The translations under genes were made by a program, and so were the position numbers. From Pseudoflavonifractor phocaeensis (GTDB taxonomy: Bacteria; Bacillota; Clostridia; Oscillospirales; Oscillospiraceae), in the NCBI RefSeq assembly GCF_021531375.1, contig NZ_JADYTU010000002.1, positions 108,059 to 172,058 on the forward strand: 64,000 nucleotides of DNA. The letters run 5' to 3'. Of this stretch, positions 24,444 through 33,412 are shown piece after piece. Below the pieces are notes generated by a model. The model was not told the origin of the DNA. It saw nothing but the letters and a program-made list of their open reading frames with translations, and searched no databases. Position 1 is the stretch's first letter. Each line of letters begins with the position of its first letter.

Positions 24444-25769
24444 ATGAAGCCTTTAGTCGCCATCGTGGGCCGTCCCAACGTGGGAAAGTCCATGCTGTTC
24501 AATAAGCTCTGCGGCCAGCGGCTGTCCATCGTGGAGGATACCCCCGGCGTCACCCGGGACCGGCTGTACGCCCAGTGCGAGTGGAGAAACCGGGTGTTCG
24601 ACATTGTGGACACCGGCGGTATCGAGCCGGGCACCGACGACCAGATCCTGTCCTTCATGCGGGAGCAGGCGGAGATCGCCATCTCCACCGCCACCGTCAT
24701 CGTCTTTGTCTGCGACATCAAGACGGGCATGACCGCCGCCGACCAGGAGGTGGCCAATATGCTCCTGCGCTCCCGGAAGCCGGTGGTGCTGGCGGTGAAC
24801 AAGGCCGACCAGACCGGCCGGGAGAACCCGGATGTGTATGAGTTCTATAACCTGGGCCTGGGGGACCCCATCTCCGTCTCCGCCCTCCATGGCCATGGCA
24901 CCGGCGACCTGCTGGACGCCTGCTTTGCCTACTTCCCCCCCGAGGAGGAGGAAGAAGAGGACGACGACGTGATCAAGGTGGCCGTCATCGGCAAGCCCAA
25001 CGTGGGTAAGTCCTCCCTGGTCAACCGGATTCTGGGGGAGGAGCGGGTCATCGTCTCCAACGTGGCGGGCACCACGCGGGACGCGGTGGACAGCTTTTTT
25101 GAGAATGAGAAGGGCAAGTACCTGTTCATCGACACCGCCGGTATGCGGAAAAAGTCCAAGGTGGACGACCGCATCGAGAAGTTCTCCGTCCTCCGGGCCA
25201 CCATGGCTATCGAGCGGGCGGACGTGTGCCTCATCATGATCAACGCCGAGGACGGGGTCACCGAGCAGGACACCAAGGTGGCCGGCTTGGCCCATGAGGC
25301 GGGCAAAGCCTGCATCATCGTGGTCAACAAGTGGGATGCCATCGAAAAGGATGGCAAGACCATGGACAAGATGCGCCAGGACGTGATGCGGGACCTGTCC
25401 TATATGACCTACGCCCCCATCGTGTTCATCTCCGCCCTGACGGGCCAGCGGGTGGACCGGCTCTTTGACCTGATCAACTATGTGAACAACCAGGCCGCCA
25501 CCCGCATCTCCACCGGGATGCTGAACACCGTGCTGGCAGACGCCACCGCCCGGGTCCAGCCCCCTACGGACAAGGGCCGCCGCCTGAAGATCTACTATAT
25601 GACCCAGACGGGTATTCGCCCGCCCCACTTCGTATGCTTCTGCAACGACGCACGGCTGTTCCATTTCTCCTACCAGCGGTATCTGGAAAACCAAATTCGC
25701 AGTACCTTCGGCCTGGAGGGCACCCCCGTCCGCATGACCATCCGGCAGAAGGGCGATAAGGAGGGGTAA
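24444..25769 (+). CDS. der: ribosome biogenesis GTPase Der (EngA)
   Basis: The 441-residue protein has two tandem GTPase domains, each with a full set of motifs: G1 GRPNVGKS at 9-16 and GKPNVGKS at 183-190, G3 DTGG and DTAG, G4 NKAD and NKWD, then the C-terminal KH-like domain (about 355-441). Der acts in 50S subunit maturation. An acidic linker, PPEEEEEEDDD, separates the GTPase domains. It is followed three bases later by plsY. Confidence 0.97.
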   Translation: MKPLVAIVGRPNVGKSMLFNKLCGQRLSIVEDTPGVTRDRLYAQCEWRNRVFDIVDTGGIEPGTDDQILSFMREQAEIAISTATVIVFVCDIKTGMTAADQEVANMLLRSRKPVVLAVNKADQTGRENPDVYEFYNLGLGDPISVSALHGHGTGDLLDACFAYFPPEEEEEEDDDVIKVAVIGKPNVGKSSLVNRILGEERVIVSNVAGTTRDAVDSFFENEKGKYLFIDTAGMRKKSKVDDRIEKFSVLRATMAIERADVCLIMINAEDGVTEQDTKVAGLAHEAGKACIIVVNKWDAIEKDGKTMDKMRQDVMRDLSYMTYAPIVFISALTGQRVDRLFDLINYVNNQAATRISTGMLNTVLADATARVQPPTDKGRRLKIYYMTQTGIRPPHFVCFCNDARLFHFSYQRYLENQIRSTFGLEGTPVRMTIRQKGDKEG

Positions 25770-25772
25770 GGG

Positions 25773-26453
25773 ATGCAATGGTTCTACGCCCTTGATGTCA
25801 ACGGGGCACTGTGGCTCCATGGGCTGCTCATTGCGGTCATCGCCTACTTCTGTGGCTGCTTTAACGGAGCAGTCATCGTTTCCAAGTATATTTTGCGAGA
25901 CGACGTGCGCAACCACGGCAGCGGAAATGCGGGATTGACAAACTTTTACCGTACTTTCGGCGGCCCTCTGACTCTGGTGGTCATCCTCACTGATGTGCTG
26001 AAAGCGGTATTGGCTGTTCTGCTGGCGCGGATGATGGTATGCAATTCCTTTGACGGATGGCCTTGGGAGTATCTCCCCATGGTGGATATTTTGGCCAAAT
26101 ACTGGGCGGGACTCTGGTGCCTGCTGGGCCACATGTTCCCCTGCATGTTCCACTTCAAGGGGGGCAAGGGCATCCTGTCCGGCGGCGCCATCGCCATCAT
26201 GATCGACTGGCGCATCGCCCTGGTGGTGTGGGGCGGCTTCCTGGTTTTGGCCGTCCTCACCCGGTATGTGTCCCTGGGCTCCTGCTGGGCCGCCGCCTCT
26301 TTCCCCTTCGCCACATGGATCATCTACCAGAACGCGGTCCTGACCGTCCTTGGATTTGTCATCGGCGGCCTGATCCTGTACATGCACCGGGGCAATATCA
26401 AACGCCTGCTTACCGGGACAGAGAGCAAATTTACCCTGCATAAAAAGAAGTGA
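25773..26453 (+). CDS. plsY: glycerol-3-phosphate acyltransferase PlsY
   Basis: This 226-residue membrane enzyme transfers acyl groups from acyl-phosphate to sn-glycerol-3-phosphate, the first step of phospholipid synthesis. Five to seven hydrophobic segments and the three PlsY motifs are visible: DDVRNHGSGNAGLTNFYR, GHMFPCMFHFKGGKG and SLGSCWAA. It is slightly longer than typical (about 200) owing to a loop near residues 80-110. GGAGGGG precedes the ATG; gpsA, which makes the substrate, follows. Confidence 0.93.
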   Translation: MQWFYALDVNGALWLHGLLIAVIAYFCGCFNGAVIVSKYILRDDVRNHGSGNAGLTNFYRTFGGPLTLVVILTDVLKAVLAVLLARMMVCNSFDGWPWEYLPMVDILAKYWAGLWCLLGHMFPCMFHFKGGKGILSGGAIAIMIDWRIALVVWGGFLVLAVLTRYVSLGSCWAAASFPFATWIIYQNAVLTVLGFVIGGLILYMHRGNIKRLLTGTESKFTLHKKK

Positions 26454-26527
26454 TACGGTATAGTTTCGTGGGGGCGGCCTGCGGCCACCCCTGATTTTAT
26501 CACAAGCGACAAGGAGAATCGGAACCC

Positions 26528-27529
26528 ATGAAAATCACGGTAGTAGGCAGCGGAGGCTGGGGCACGGCCCTGGCTTTGCTGCTGTTGGAAAATGGAAACG
26601 ATGTGGCCCTGTGGTCCCACACCCAGGAAAAGACCGATATTCTGCGGGCAACTGGAGAAAACCCCATGCTCAGCGGGGTCGCCCTGCCGAAGGAAATGAG
26701 GTTTACCAGTGACCTGGCCGACGTGGCAGACAGCGGGGCTGTGCTGATGGCCACCCCCTCTTACGCTGTCCGGGAGACAGCGCGGAGGATGAAGGAGTTT
26801 ATCAGGCCCGGGACCATCATCGTCTCTGCCTCCAAGGGCATCGAGAAGGACAGCTCCCTCCGCCTCAGCCAGGTCATCGAGGAGGAGACCGGGGGCAAGT
26901 GCCCTGTGGTGGTGCTGTCCGGCCCCTCCCACGCCGAGGAGGTGGGCCGCCGCATCCCCACCGGCGTGGTGGCCGCCGCTGACGATCTGACCATCGCCCA
27001 GCAGGTCCAGGACCTGTTCATGAACCAGCGCTTCCGGGTGTACACCAGCGACGACAAAGTGGGTACCGAGATCTGCGCCGCCCTGAAAAATGTCATTGCC
27101 CTGTGCGCCGGCTGCTGCGACGGCATGGGCTGCGGCGACAACACCAAGGCGCTGCTCATGACCCGGGGTATGGCGGAGATGGCCCGGCTGGGTGTGGCTC
27201 TGGGGGGACGGAAGGAGACCTTCACAGGTCTGGCCGGCATGGGGGACCTGATCGTCACCTGCTGCTCCATGCATTCCCGGAACCGCCGCTGCGGTATCCT
27301 CATCGGCCAGGGCAAGCCCATTCCGGAGGCCCTGGAGGAGATCGGCGCCGTGGTGGAGGGCTACTATGCCGCCGCCAACGCCCGTACGCTGGCTCAGAGG
27401 GCCGGTGTGGAGATGCCCATCGCCCAGGCCGCCTATGAGGTGCTCTACCAGGGCCGGGATGTCCGTGGCGTGGTGGACGACCTGATGAGCCGCGCCAAGC
27501 GCTCCGAGCTGGAGGAGAGCTGGAGCTGA
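26528..27529 (+). CDS. gpsA: NAD(P)-dependent glycerol-3-phosphate dehydrogenase
   Basis: The 333-residue enzyme reduces dihydroxyacetone phosphate to sn-glycerol-3-phosphate. The Rossmann motif GSGGWGTA is at residues 7-14; SGPSHAEEV, the catalytic Lys region EICAALKNVIALCAG, and NTKALLMTRGMAEM are all present. It ends the DUF512-der-plsY-gpsA operon and supplies the substrate for PlsY. Confidence 0.96.
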   Translation: MKITVVGSGGWGTALALLLLENGNDVALWSHTQEKTDILRATGENPMLSGVALPKEMRFTSDLADVADSGAVLMATPSYAVRETARRMKEFIRPGTIIVSASKGIEKDSSLRLSQVIEEETGGKCPVVVLSGPSHAEEVGRRIPTGVVAAADDLTIAQQVQDLFMNQRFRVYTSDDKVGTEICAALKNVIALCAGCCDGMGCGDNTKALLMTRGMAEMARLGVALGGRKETFTGLAGMGDLIVTCCSMHSRNRRCGILIGQGKPIPEALEEIGAVVEGYYAAANARTLAQRAGVEMPIAQAAYEVLYQGRDVRGVVDDLMSRAKRSELEESWS

Positions 27530-27550
27530 TCCAATCCCATAGATTGCCAC

Positions 27551-27578
27551 AAGCCGCCTGCCCTTTGGCAGGCGGCTT
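27551..27578 (+). terminator. terminator after gpsA
   Basis: A 12-bp stem AAGCCGCCTGCC with its complement, CTTT loop, modest T-tract. Confidence 0.8.
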
Positions 27579-27665
27579 TGTGCTGCCCGGGCACCGGAGG
27601 CGGGCACAAGACATAGAATGGGGAAACAAGGCGGGCCCAAGCCCGCGGAACAGGAGGTATCAGCT

Positions 27666-28064
27666 ATGTCAGGGATAGGAACGCTAAGAGTCCGGGTCTA
27701 TACCTCAAACGCGCAGATCCCGGTAGAGGGGGCCACAGTGGTGGTGATGGGACGGGAAAAAAACGGAAAGCAGAGCTTGATCTCGGTCCAGATCACTGAC
27801 CGCAGCGGGCTGACCCAGCCCATTCGGATCACTACCCCGGGCGCCGGGGAGAGCACCCAACCGGACGGAGTGAATGGGGGCGTGCCCTTTTCCACATGCA
27901 GCGTATGGGTGGAGCACCCGGGCTTTGCCATGCTCCAGATGGATGGTGTCCAGATCTTCCCCCAGGTGGAGACGATGCAGGATGTGGAGTTGATCCCCCT
28001 GGGGGAGGGAGAGAGCAGCCTTCAGCAGCGGGGAGTTCGGACGACCACCGCCCAGAATCTGTGA
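27666..28064 (+). CDS. small beta-sandwich protein (carboxypeptidase-regulatory-like), spore wall cluster
   Basis: This 132-residue protein has the pattern of a carboxypeptidase-regulatory-like beta sandwich: LRVRVYTSNAQIPVEGATVV, a turn, TDRSGLTQPIRI, and a hydrophobic strand VWVEHPGFAMLQ. It has no signal peptide. GGAGGT precedes ATG 27666, eight bases separate it from the next gene, and it heads a three-gene unit of peptidoglycan-binding proteins. I infer a role with those proteins at the spore or cell wall. Confidence 0.6.
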   Translation: MSGIGTLRVRVYTSNAQIPVEGATVVVMGREKNGKQSLISVQITDRSGLTQPIRITTPGAGESTQPDGVNGGVPFSTCSVWVEHPGFAMLQMDGVQIFPQVETMQDVELIPLGEGESSLQQRGVRTTTAQNL

Positions 28065-28072
28065 GGTGGGCC

Positions 28073-29305
28073 ATGCCGAATATTTTTCCCTATATTCCTC
28101 AGAACATCACGGTACATCTGGGCCCTCCGGACCAGTGGGCGGAGAACATCACCGTCTCCTTTCCGGAGTATGTTAAGAATGTGGCCTCCAGCGAGATCTA
28201 TCCCACCTGGGAACCGGCCGCCATCCGGGCCAATATCCTGGCCATCATTTCCTTCGCCCTGAACCGGGTCTATACGGAGTTTTACCCCAGCCGGGGCTAT
28301 GATTTTCAGATCACCTCCACCACCGCCTACGATCAAAAGTTCATTCGGGGCCGGAGCGTCTTCGAAAATATCAGCCAGATGGTGGATGAGATCTTCAACA
28401 ATTATATCCGCCGGCAAGGTTATGTGGAGCCTCTGGCCGCAAAGTTCTGCAACGGCACCACCACCACCTGCGACGGACTGTCCCAGTGGGGGAGCCAGCG
28501 TCTGGCGGAGCAGGGCTACAACTCCATGGAGATCCTTCGGAACTATTACGGGGACGACATCGAGTTGGTGGTGGATGCCCCCATCCAGGACATCACCGCC
28601 TCCTATCCCGGTACGCCCCTGCGGATCGGGGCGGTGGGGGACGACGTACTCCGGATCCAGGCCATGTTGAACCGCATCTCCCAAAACTATCCGGCCATTC
28701 CCAAGATCTCTCCCGTCACCGGCACCTTTGGAGAGGCTACCGAAGCCGCGGTGAAGGAGTTCCAGCGTATTTTCGGCCTGACAGCAGACGGCGTGGTGGG
28801 CAAAGGCACCTGGTATCAGATGGTCTACCTCTATGTGGGCGTACAGCGGCTGTCGGAGCTGGTAAGCCAGGGACAGACCTTCTATGGCTTCCAGTTCCAG
28901 TACCCCGGTGTGGTCCGGGAGGGGGACGCGGGAAACGAGGTCCGGATCCTCCAGTATATGCTGGCCCTGCTGGCCGAATTTGACAACTCCCTGCTGCCCC
29001 TTGCCGTGGACGGGGTCTTTGGGCCCCAGACCGCACAGGCAGTACGGCAGTATCAGAGCCTGGTGGGTCTGACTCCGGACGGCGTGGCGGGGGAGGCTAC
29101 CTGGAACTCGCTGTACAGTCACGCTTCCCAGGCCTATTTTGCGCTGAGCCGGGACACGGTGCGGGCTCAGGCGTTCCGGGAGGGATTGGCCGCAGCCTCT
29201 ACCGGACAGGGAGGCCGGTTTTCGGATACCCCGCGGCTGGGACAGTTCCCGGGCAGCAGCGTGAGTCTGGGCCAGAGCGACCACCAGAAAGGGGTGATGG
29301 TATGA
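28073..29305 (+). CDS. SpoIID-like and double peptidoglycan-binding-domain protein (spore cortex-lytic type)
   Basis: The 410-residue protein has an N-terminal SpoIID/LytB-like region (about 20-175; IRANILAIISFALNRVY, the CNGTTTTCDGLSQWGSQ loop), then two PG_binding_1 repeats (about 178-260 and 275-355) ending in the usual DGVVGKGTWYQM and DGVAGEATWNSL. No signal peptide is evident, as is common for proteins placed inside the forespore or mother cell. GAGGTGG precedes ATG 28073. It overlaps the next gene by four bases. Confidence 0.78.
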   Translation: MPNIFPYIPQNITVHLGPPDQWAENITVSFPEYVKNVASSEIYPTWEPAAIRANILAIISFALNRVYTEFYPSRGYDFQITSTTAYDQKFIRGRSVFENISQMVDEIFNNYIRRQGYVEPLAAKFCNGTTTTCDGLSQWGSQRLAEQGYNSMEILRNYYGDDIELVVDAPIQDITASYPGTPLRIGAVGDDVLRIQAMLNRISQNYPAIPKISPVTGTFGEATEAAVKEFQRIFGLTADGVVGKGTWYQMVYLYVGVQRLSELVSQGQTFYGFQFQYPGVVREGDAGNEVRILQYMLALLAEFDNSLLPLAVDGVFGPQTAQAVRQYQSLVGLTPDGVAGEATWNSLYSHASQAYFALSRDTVRAQAFREGLAAASTGQGGRFSDTPRLGQFPGSSVSLGQSDHQKGVMV

Positions 29306-29880
29306 ATGATGTGAGACGGGAGATCCTGGAGCGGGAGCTGCTGGCCCAGCCGGTACGGGGCCTTCAATATATGCTGCGGCGGCTGTCGGAGGTTTATGAG
29401 TTTTTGCCCCAACTGGCCACGGACGGTATTTTCGGGGAGCGAACGCTGGAGGCGGTGATGCTCTTCCAGCGGGAATTCCATCCCCCGGTGACCGGGGTGG
29501 TGGACCGGGGGACGTGGAACGCAATCTGGGCCATGTGGAACCGGTTGGAGCGGCAGATCTCCGCTGCCAGGACCCTGAGGGCCTTCCCCTCGGAAGGAGC
29601 CCGGGTGGAGCCGGGAGATGAGGAGGAGTATCTGATCCTGCCCCAAACCATGTTCCAGGTCCTGGCCCGCCACCTGAACGGCATAACCGAGGGAGTGGCT
29701 CGAGGCATACACGACCAGATCTCAGCGGATAATGTCCGTTGGCTCCAGCACGTCGCGGGGCTGGAAGAGACCGGGAGCCTGGACCGGGAGACCTGGGACC
29801 TGCTGGCCCGGCTGTACGAAATATTTGTGGTCCGTGAGCTGGAACAGAGCCGGCAGCGTTTTATCGGAGGCTGGGGATAA
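29302..29880 (+). CDS. peptidoglycan-binding repeat protein
   Basis: The 192-residue protein consists of two peptidoglycan-binding-like repeats (about 15-75, with LATDGIFGERTLEAVMLFQ and GVVDRGTWNAIW; about 110-175, ending ETGSLDRETWDLLARLY). It is translationally coupled to the preceding gene by an ATGA overlap. No catalytic domain is visible; it probably assists the SpoIID-like protein. Confidence 0.72.
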   Translation: MNDVRREILERELLAQPVRGLQYMLRRLSEVYEFLPQLATDGIFGERTLEAVMLFQREFHPPVTGVVDRGTWNAIWAMWNRLERQISAARTLRAFPSEGARVEPGDEEEYLILPQTMFQVLARHLNGITEGVARGIHDQISADNVRWLQHVAGLEETGSLDRETWDLLARLYEIFVVRELEQSRQRFIGGWG

Positions 29881-29989
29881 AGACGGAACAAGTTTGGAGG
29901 ACCGAAAAACCGCCGTCCGGGAACTGGAGGCGGTGTGGTAATGGGAGGGCGCATAAAAAGAATCATATGATTCACTGACAGGAAAATAT

Positions 29990-30035
29990 AAAAAGTCCGG
30001 CAACTGTTGAATAATCAACGGTTGCCGGACTTTTT
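29990..30035 (+). terminator. terminator after the spore-wall trio
   Basis: A perfect 15-bp stem (29990-30004 with 30021-30035); the arms begin with A5 and end with T5. Confidence 0.92.
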
Positions 30036-30080
30036 GACGTGCGTAATCGCAACACTATGGATACAGCCAGTCGACGGGCA

Positions 30081-30135
30081 CATTAAAACCAAAACACAAC
30101 CCAGCGCAGCGGTTGTGATTTGGAAAGGAGGAGCA
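30081..30135 (-). repeat. structured repeat, copy C, downstream of tRNA-Gln
   Basis: Plus-strand arms 30089-30100 and 30112-30123 pair over 12 positions with one mismatch around the shared CCCAGCGCAGCGG loop, followed by TTGGAAAGGAGGAGC as in copy A. Confidence 0.7.
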
Positions 30136-30166
30136 GCAGAATGAGCGCACTCGGATTTTTGAAAAA

Positions 30167-30200
30167 AAGCGGAGCAAGCGATATCACGCTTGCTCCGCTT
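30167..30200 (-). terminator. terminator of tRNA-Gln
   Basis: A 14-bp stem (30167-30180 with 30187-30200) followed on the minus strand by a run of T; it abuts the tRNA CCA end. Confidence 0.9.
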
Positions 30201-30273
30201 TGGCAGCGGGAGAAGGATTCGAACCCTCACAAACAGAGTCAGAGTCTGTCGTGCTACCCTTACACAATCCCGC
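30201..30273 (-). tRNA. tRNA-Gln(CTG)
   Basis: 73-nt cloverleaf with encoded CCA; anticodon loop CTCTGAC gives CTG. Acceptor GCGGGAT-type stem and T-arm GAGGGTTCGAATCCTTC are intact. Confidence 0.9.
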
Positions 30274-30305
30274 TATTTGTACCTGCTGTCGCAAGCACAA
30301 GTGAT

Positions 30306-30333
30306 ATTATAGCAAACAATTTCAAATTGTCAA
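30306..30333 (-). promoter_or_regulatory. promoter for tRNA-Gln
   Basis: Minus strand TTGACA (30333-30328), 16-base spacer, TATAAT (30311-30306). The rest of 30334-30423 shows nothing further. Confidence 0.88.
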
Positions 30334-30423
30334 GGGGAAATTTCACTTTTTTCTTGCTGATTAAAAAATTGCCAGACTCCATAAAATACCGCTGCTTTTT
30401 GCCTTTAAGATAAGTCTGTTTCG

Positions 30424-31143
30424 CTAAATCTCTGCCGGTCGGGGTGCCGCGTCTGTTGTTTTTTCAGGCGGCTGTGGTCGGTTGTTCCGTGGTATGACAA
30501 AAATGGGAGTGCCTTCTGCGGCGGGGGCGATGGTGCACTGGGGGAAGGCTGCCTCCACCCCTGCTTCGGTCAGGCAGAGGCCGTGGGTTGGCAGCGCCCG
30601 CTTCACACGGACCTTCCAGTCAGGGTCCAGAACCAGGTCCCCCGCTGCCTGACGGGCGCCGCCCTGCGCGCGGATCTGGTTCAGAACATAACGCCGCCAA
30701 CCTCTTTTTTGAGCGAACAGTTCGCCCGGCGGGCAGGGCGCACCGTCCTTCACCTTCCAAACATCTCCCCAGCGCACCCGGCTGGCCTTGCCGTCGCCGC
30801 GAATTTCCTCCCCTTCCAGACGCAGGCTGAGAAGATCGTCCTGCCACAGAGCCACCTCGCCTGCCAGCCGGCAGGACCAGGGGGTGAAAGGCCGGGAGGC
30901 AGCCCGCTGTCCGGCCAGCGACAAACAGGCCCGCCAGTACATCTCCCGCCGCCACCGCAGACGCCAGCTTTTCGCCAGCCGGGCATAGTACCGGCTGATC
31001 CAGCACCCGCCCGGCCCGGCGCCGGTGACTTCGGGCCAGGACAGGCTGTACTTCAGGACGGGCTCACCCTCCAGTGTCAGGGTACTGGCCTCCTGATGCC
31101 AGATCACTTCGGGGGCGTAATGGGAACGTTCGAATTTTTTCAT
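30424..31143 (-). CDS. DUF3298/RsiV-C-terminal-like protein
   Basis: This 239-residue protein resembles the DUF4163-DUF3298 module of anti-sigma factor RsiV: an opening strand pair, ISRYYARLAKSWRLRWRREMY, a central FTPWSCRLAGEVALW and the SLRLEGEE region, then GDVWKVKDGAPCPPGELFA and a late helix. It has neither the transmembrane segment nor a signal peptide, so it is probably cytosolic. GAGGTG precedes ATG 31143. It is a single gene on the minus strand. Confidence 0.6.
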   Translation of the reverse strand: MKKFERSHYAPEVIWHQEASTLTLEGEPVLKYSLSWPEVTGAGPGGCWISRYYARLAKSWRLRWRREMYWRACLSLAGQRAASRPFTPWSCRLAGEVALWQDDLLSLRLEGEEIRGDGKASRVRWGDVWKVKDGAPCPPGELFAQKRGWRRYVLNQIRAQGGARQAAGDLVLDPDWKVRVKRALPTHGLCLTEAGVEAAFPQCTIAPAAEGTPIFVIPRNNRPQPPEKTTDAAPRPAEI

Positions 31144-31265
31144 AGCCGGCACCTCACAGTCTCGTCTTTCTCCATTCTATGAGGGAGGCGGAAGGGAGGT
31201 CCCGGGAGGGAAAACAGAAAATTGTGCTGAAACTTTCATAAAGTGAAAAAAATGTGGTTTTCCTG

Positions 31266-31294
31266 TTTACTTTCATATTTTAGTGTGTTAAAAT
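31266..31294 (+). promoter_or_regulatory. promoter for the yerC-methyltransferase-hslO unit
   Basis: TTTACT (31266-31271), 17-base spacer, TAAAAT (31289-31294). Confidence 0.65.
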
Positions 31295-31344
31295 TCAAGA
31301 AGAAAGGTGTCCCGGTCAGCCGGAGGAAAGGAAGGAGCGTTCTC

Positions 31345-31647
31345 ATGTCGAAATTTTTAGACAAGCCATCCAGCGGTACGCTTTATAAAGCCATTGCGGC
31401 TCTGCAGAACGAGGAGGAGTGCCGCAGATTCCTGGAGGACCTGTGTACGGTGTCTGAGCTGAAGGCGATGGAACAGCGGATGGATGTGGCCATGCTGCTG
31501 GACGACGGGCTGATCTACAGCGAGATCCTGGAGCGCACCGGCGCCTCCAGCGCTACCATCAGCCGGGTCAACCGCTGTCTTCATTATGGCGCCGACGGCT
31601 ACCGCACCATTATCCCCCGTTTGAAGGAGAAGGATCAGAAAGAATGA
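31345..31647 (+). CDS. YerC/YecD-family TrpR-like DNA-binding protein
   Basis: The 100-residue protein matches the YerC/TrpR-like family of Firmicutes: LQNEEECRRFLEDLCTVSEL, then a helix-turn-helix (YSEILERTGASSATISRVNR). It probably binds DNA; its target is unknown. ATG 31345 follows GGAAGGAG. Its stop overlaps the next start by four bases. Confidence 0.88.
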   Translation: MSKFLDKPSSGTLYKAIAALQNEEECRRFLEDLCTVSELKAMEQRMDVAMLLDDGLIYSEILERTGASSATISRVNRCLHYGADGYRTIIPRLKEKDQKE

Positions 31648-32396
31648 GCAGCTACGAGTTTTTGGCGGGCTGCTATGACAGGTTTACCTATGATGTGGAC
31701 TATGCCGCCTGGGCCGATTATATTGAGCAGCACTTTCGAAAACGGGGTCTGCCCGGAAAGACGGTGCTGGATTTGGCCTGCGGAACAGGATCTCTGACCC
31801 GGGAGCTGGCCCTGCGGGGCTATGAGATGATCGGAGTGGACCTCTCAGCCGAGATGCTGGCGGAGGCGGCGGAGAAGAACAGAAACGTGGGGGAGATATC
31901 CCCCATGTTTCTGTGTCAGCCCATGGAGAAGCTGGACCTGTACGGCACCATCGACGCCTGTGTCTGCTGTCTGGACAGTGTGAACTATGTCACCTCCCCC
32001 AAAAAGCTGCAGAAGGCCTTCGAGCGGGTCCACCTGTTTCTCATGCCCGGAGGGCTGTTCCTCTTTGACGTGAACACTCCGGAGAAACTGGAGGGGCTGG
32101 ACGGTCAGGTATTCCTGGACGAGACGGAGGATGCCTACTGCGTGTGGCGGGCGGAGTATTCCCGGCGCAGCCGGATCTGTTCCTACTTCATGGACATCTT
32201 CCAGCTGGACCGGGAGACGGGCCAGTGGGACCGGGGGGAGGAACTCCACCGGGAGCGGGCCTACACCATTCCGGAGCTGACGGGCTTTCTGGAGCAGGCA
32301 GGCTTCCGGGATATCAAAGTGTTTGGCAATTTAAAGCTGCGCCGCCCCAAACCGGGGGAGGAGCGGGTCTTTTTTGTTGCAAGAAAGGAAAACTAA
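31644..32396 (+). CDS. class I SAM-dependent methyltransferase
   Basis: This 250-residue enzyme shows the methyltransferase motif I VLDLACGTGSLT (about 40-51), motif II GVDLSAEML and a motif III-like region DACVCCLDSVNYV. The C-terminal half (about 150-250) has the small beta domain found in the Firmicute 'YfiL-like' methyltransferases. Substrate is unknown. It is coupled to yerC upstream and lies three bases before hslO. Confidence 0.85.
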   Translation: MSSYEFLAGCYDRFTYDVDYAAWADYIEQHFRKRGLPGKTVLDLACGTGSLTRELALRGYEMIGVDLSAEMLAEAAEKNRNVGEISPMFLCQPMEKLDLYGTIDACVCCLDSVNYVTSPKKLQKAFERVHLFLMPGGLFLFDVNTPEKLEGLDGQVFLDETEDAYCVWRAEYSRRSRICSYFMDIFQLDRETGQWDRGEELHRERAYTIPELTGFLEQAGFRDIKVFGNLKLRRPKPGEERVFFVARKEN

Positions 32397-32399
32397 ACC

Positions 32400-33278
32400 A
32401 TGCGCGATGAAATCGTAAGAGCGATCACCGGCGACGGCTATGTAAAGGCCGTCGCCATTACCGGCCGGGACCTGATCGAGCGGGCCCGGAACATCCACAC
32501 CCTGCTGCCTATGGCCACCGCGGCCCTGGGACGGGCTCTGCTGGGGGCCTCCATGATGGGCGACATGCTCAAGGAGCAGGAGGGTTCCCTGACCCTCCAG
32601 ATCAAGGGAGGCGGGCCGCTGGGCACCATCCTGGCCGTCTCTGACTGCCAGGGCAACGTCAGGGGCTACGTTCAAAACCCTCATGTGGACCTGATCGAGA
32701 AGCACCAGGGCAAGCTGGACGTGGGGGCCGCCGTGGGCGAGACCGGCACCCTCACCGTCATCAAGGATATCGGATTGAAGGAACCCTATGTGGGGTCCAT
32801 CGGCCTGTTCTCCGGAGAGATCGCCGATGATCTGGCCATGTACTTCGTGGAGAGCGAACAGATCCCCACCGCCTGCGCCCTGGGAGTGCTGGTGGGCACA
32901 GACCAGTCGGTCACCTCTGCGGGAGGCTATCTCATCCAGCTGCTCCCCGGCGCCAGCGAGGAGATCATCGAGAAGATCGAGGCCGGCGTCCGCCGGGTGG
33001 GCTCGGTAAGCGCCGCCCTGGAGGGGGGACTGGACGGAGAGGGTCTGCTCCGGGCCGTCCTGTCCGACTTTGAGCTGGAGATCCTGGAGAAGCATCCGGT
33101 GGAGTACCGCTGCTACTGTTCCCGGGAGCGGGTGTCCCGGGCCCTCATCAGCATGGGCCGTGAGGAGCTGTCCTCCCTCATCGAAGAGCAGGGCCAGGCG
33201 GAGTTGACCTGTCAGTTCTGCGACAAGGTGTATCACTACTCCAAGGAGGAGCTGGAGGAACTGCTGGCCAACATGTGA
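32400..33278 (+). CDS. hslO: redox-regulated chaperone Hsp33
   Basis: The 292-residue protein is a holding chaperone activated by oxidation. The C-terminal zinc switch is complete: CYC (Cys 238 and 240) and CQFC (Cys 271 and 274). The N-terminal domain has the family segment GGGPLGTILAVSDCQGNVRGYV. It closes the yerC-methyltransferase-hslO operon, and the gene adds to the oxidative-stress capacity of the window. Confidence 0.96.
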   Translation: MRDEIVRAITGDGYVKAVAITGRDLIERARNIHTLLPMATAALGRALLGASMMGDMLKEQEGSLTLQIKGGGPLGTILAVSDCQGNVRGYVQNPHVDLIEKHQGKLDVGAAVGETGTLTVIKDIGLKEPYVGSIGLFSGEIADDLAMYFVESEQIPTACALGVLVGTDQSVTSAGGYLIQLLPGASEEIIEKIEAGVRRVGSVSAALEGGLDGEGLLRAVLSDFELEILEKHPVEYRCYCSRERVSRALISMGREELSSLIEEQGQAELTCQFCDKVYHYSKEELEELLANM

Positions 33279-33412
33279 GCGCAGCCGAAACGACTATTTG
33301 ATCGGAAAAAACTTAAATTGTGTTGTGCTGCCAACATACTTTCGCCTCCGGTCCTTTATACTAAGAGGATACAGGCCGTTTGACGGCCTGAACGGTAGAC
33401 GAGGTGGAGGAC

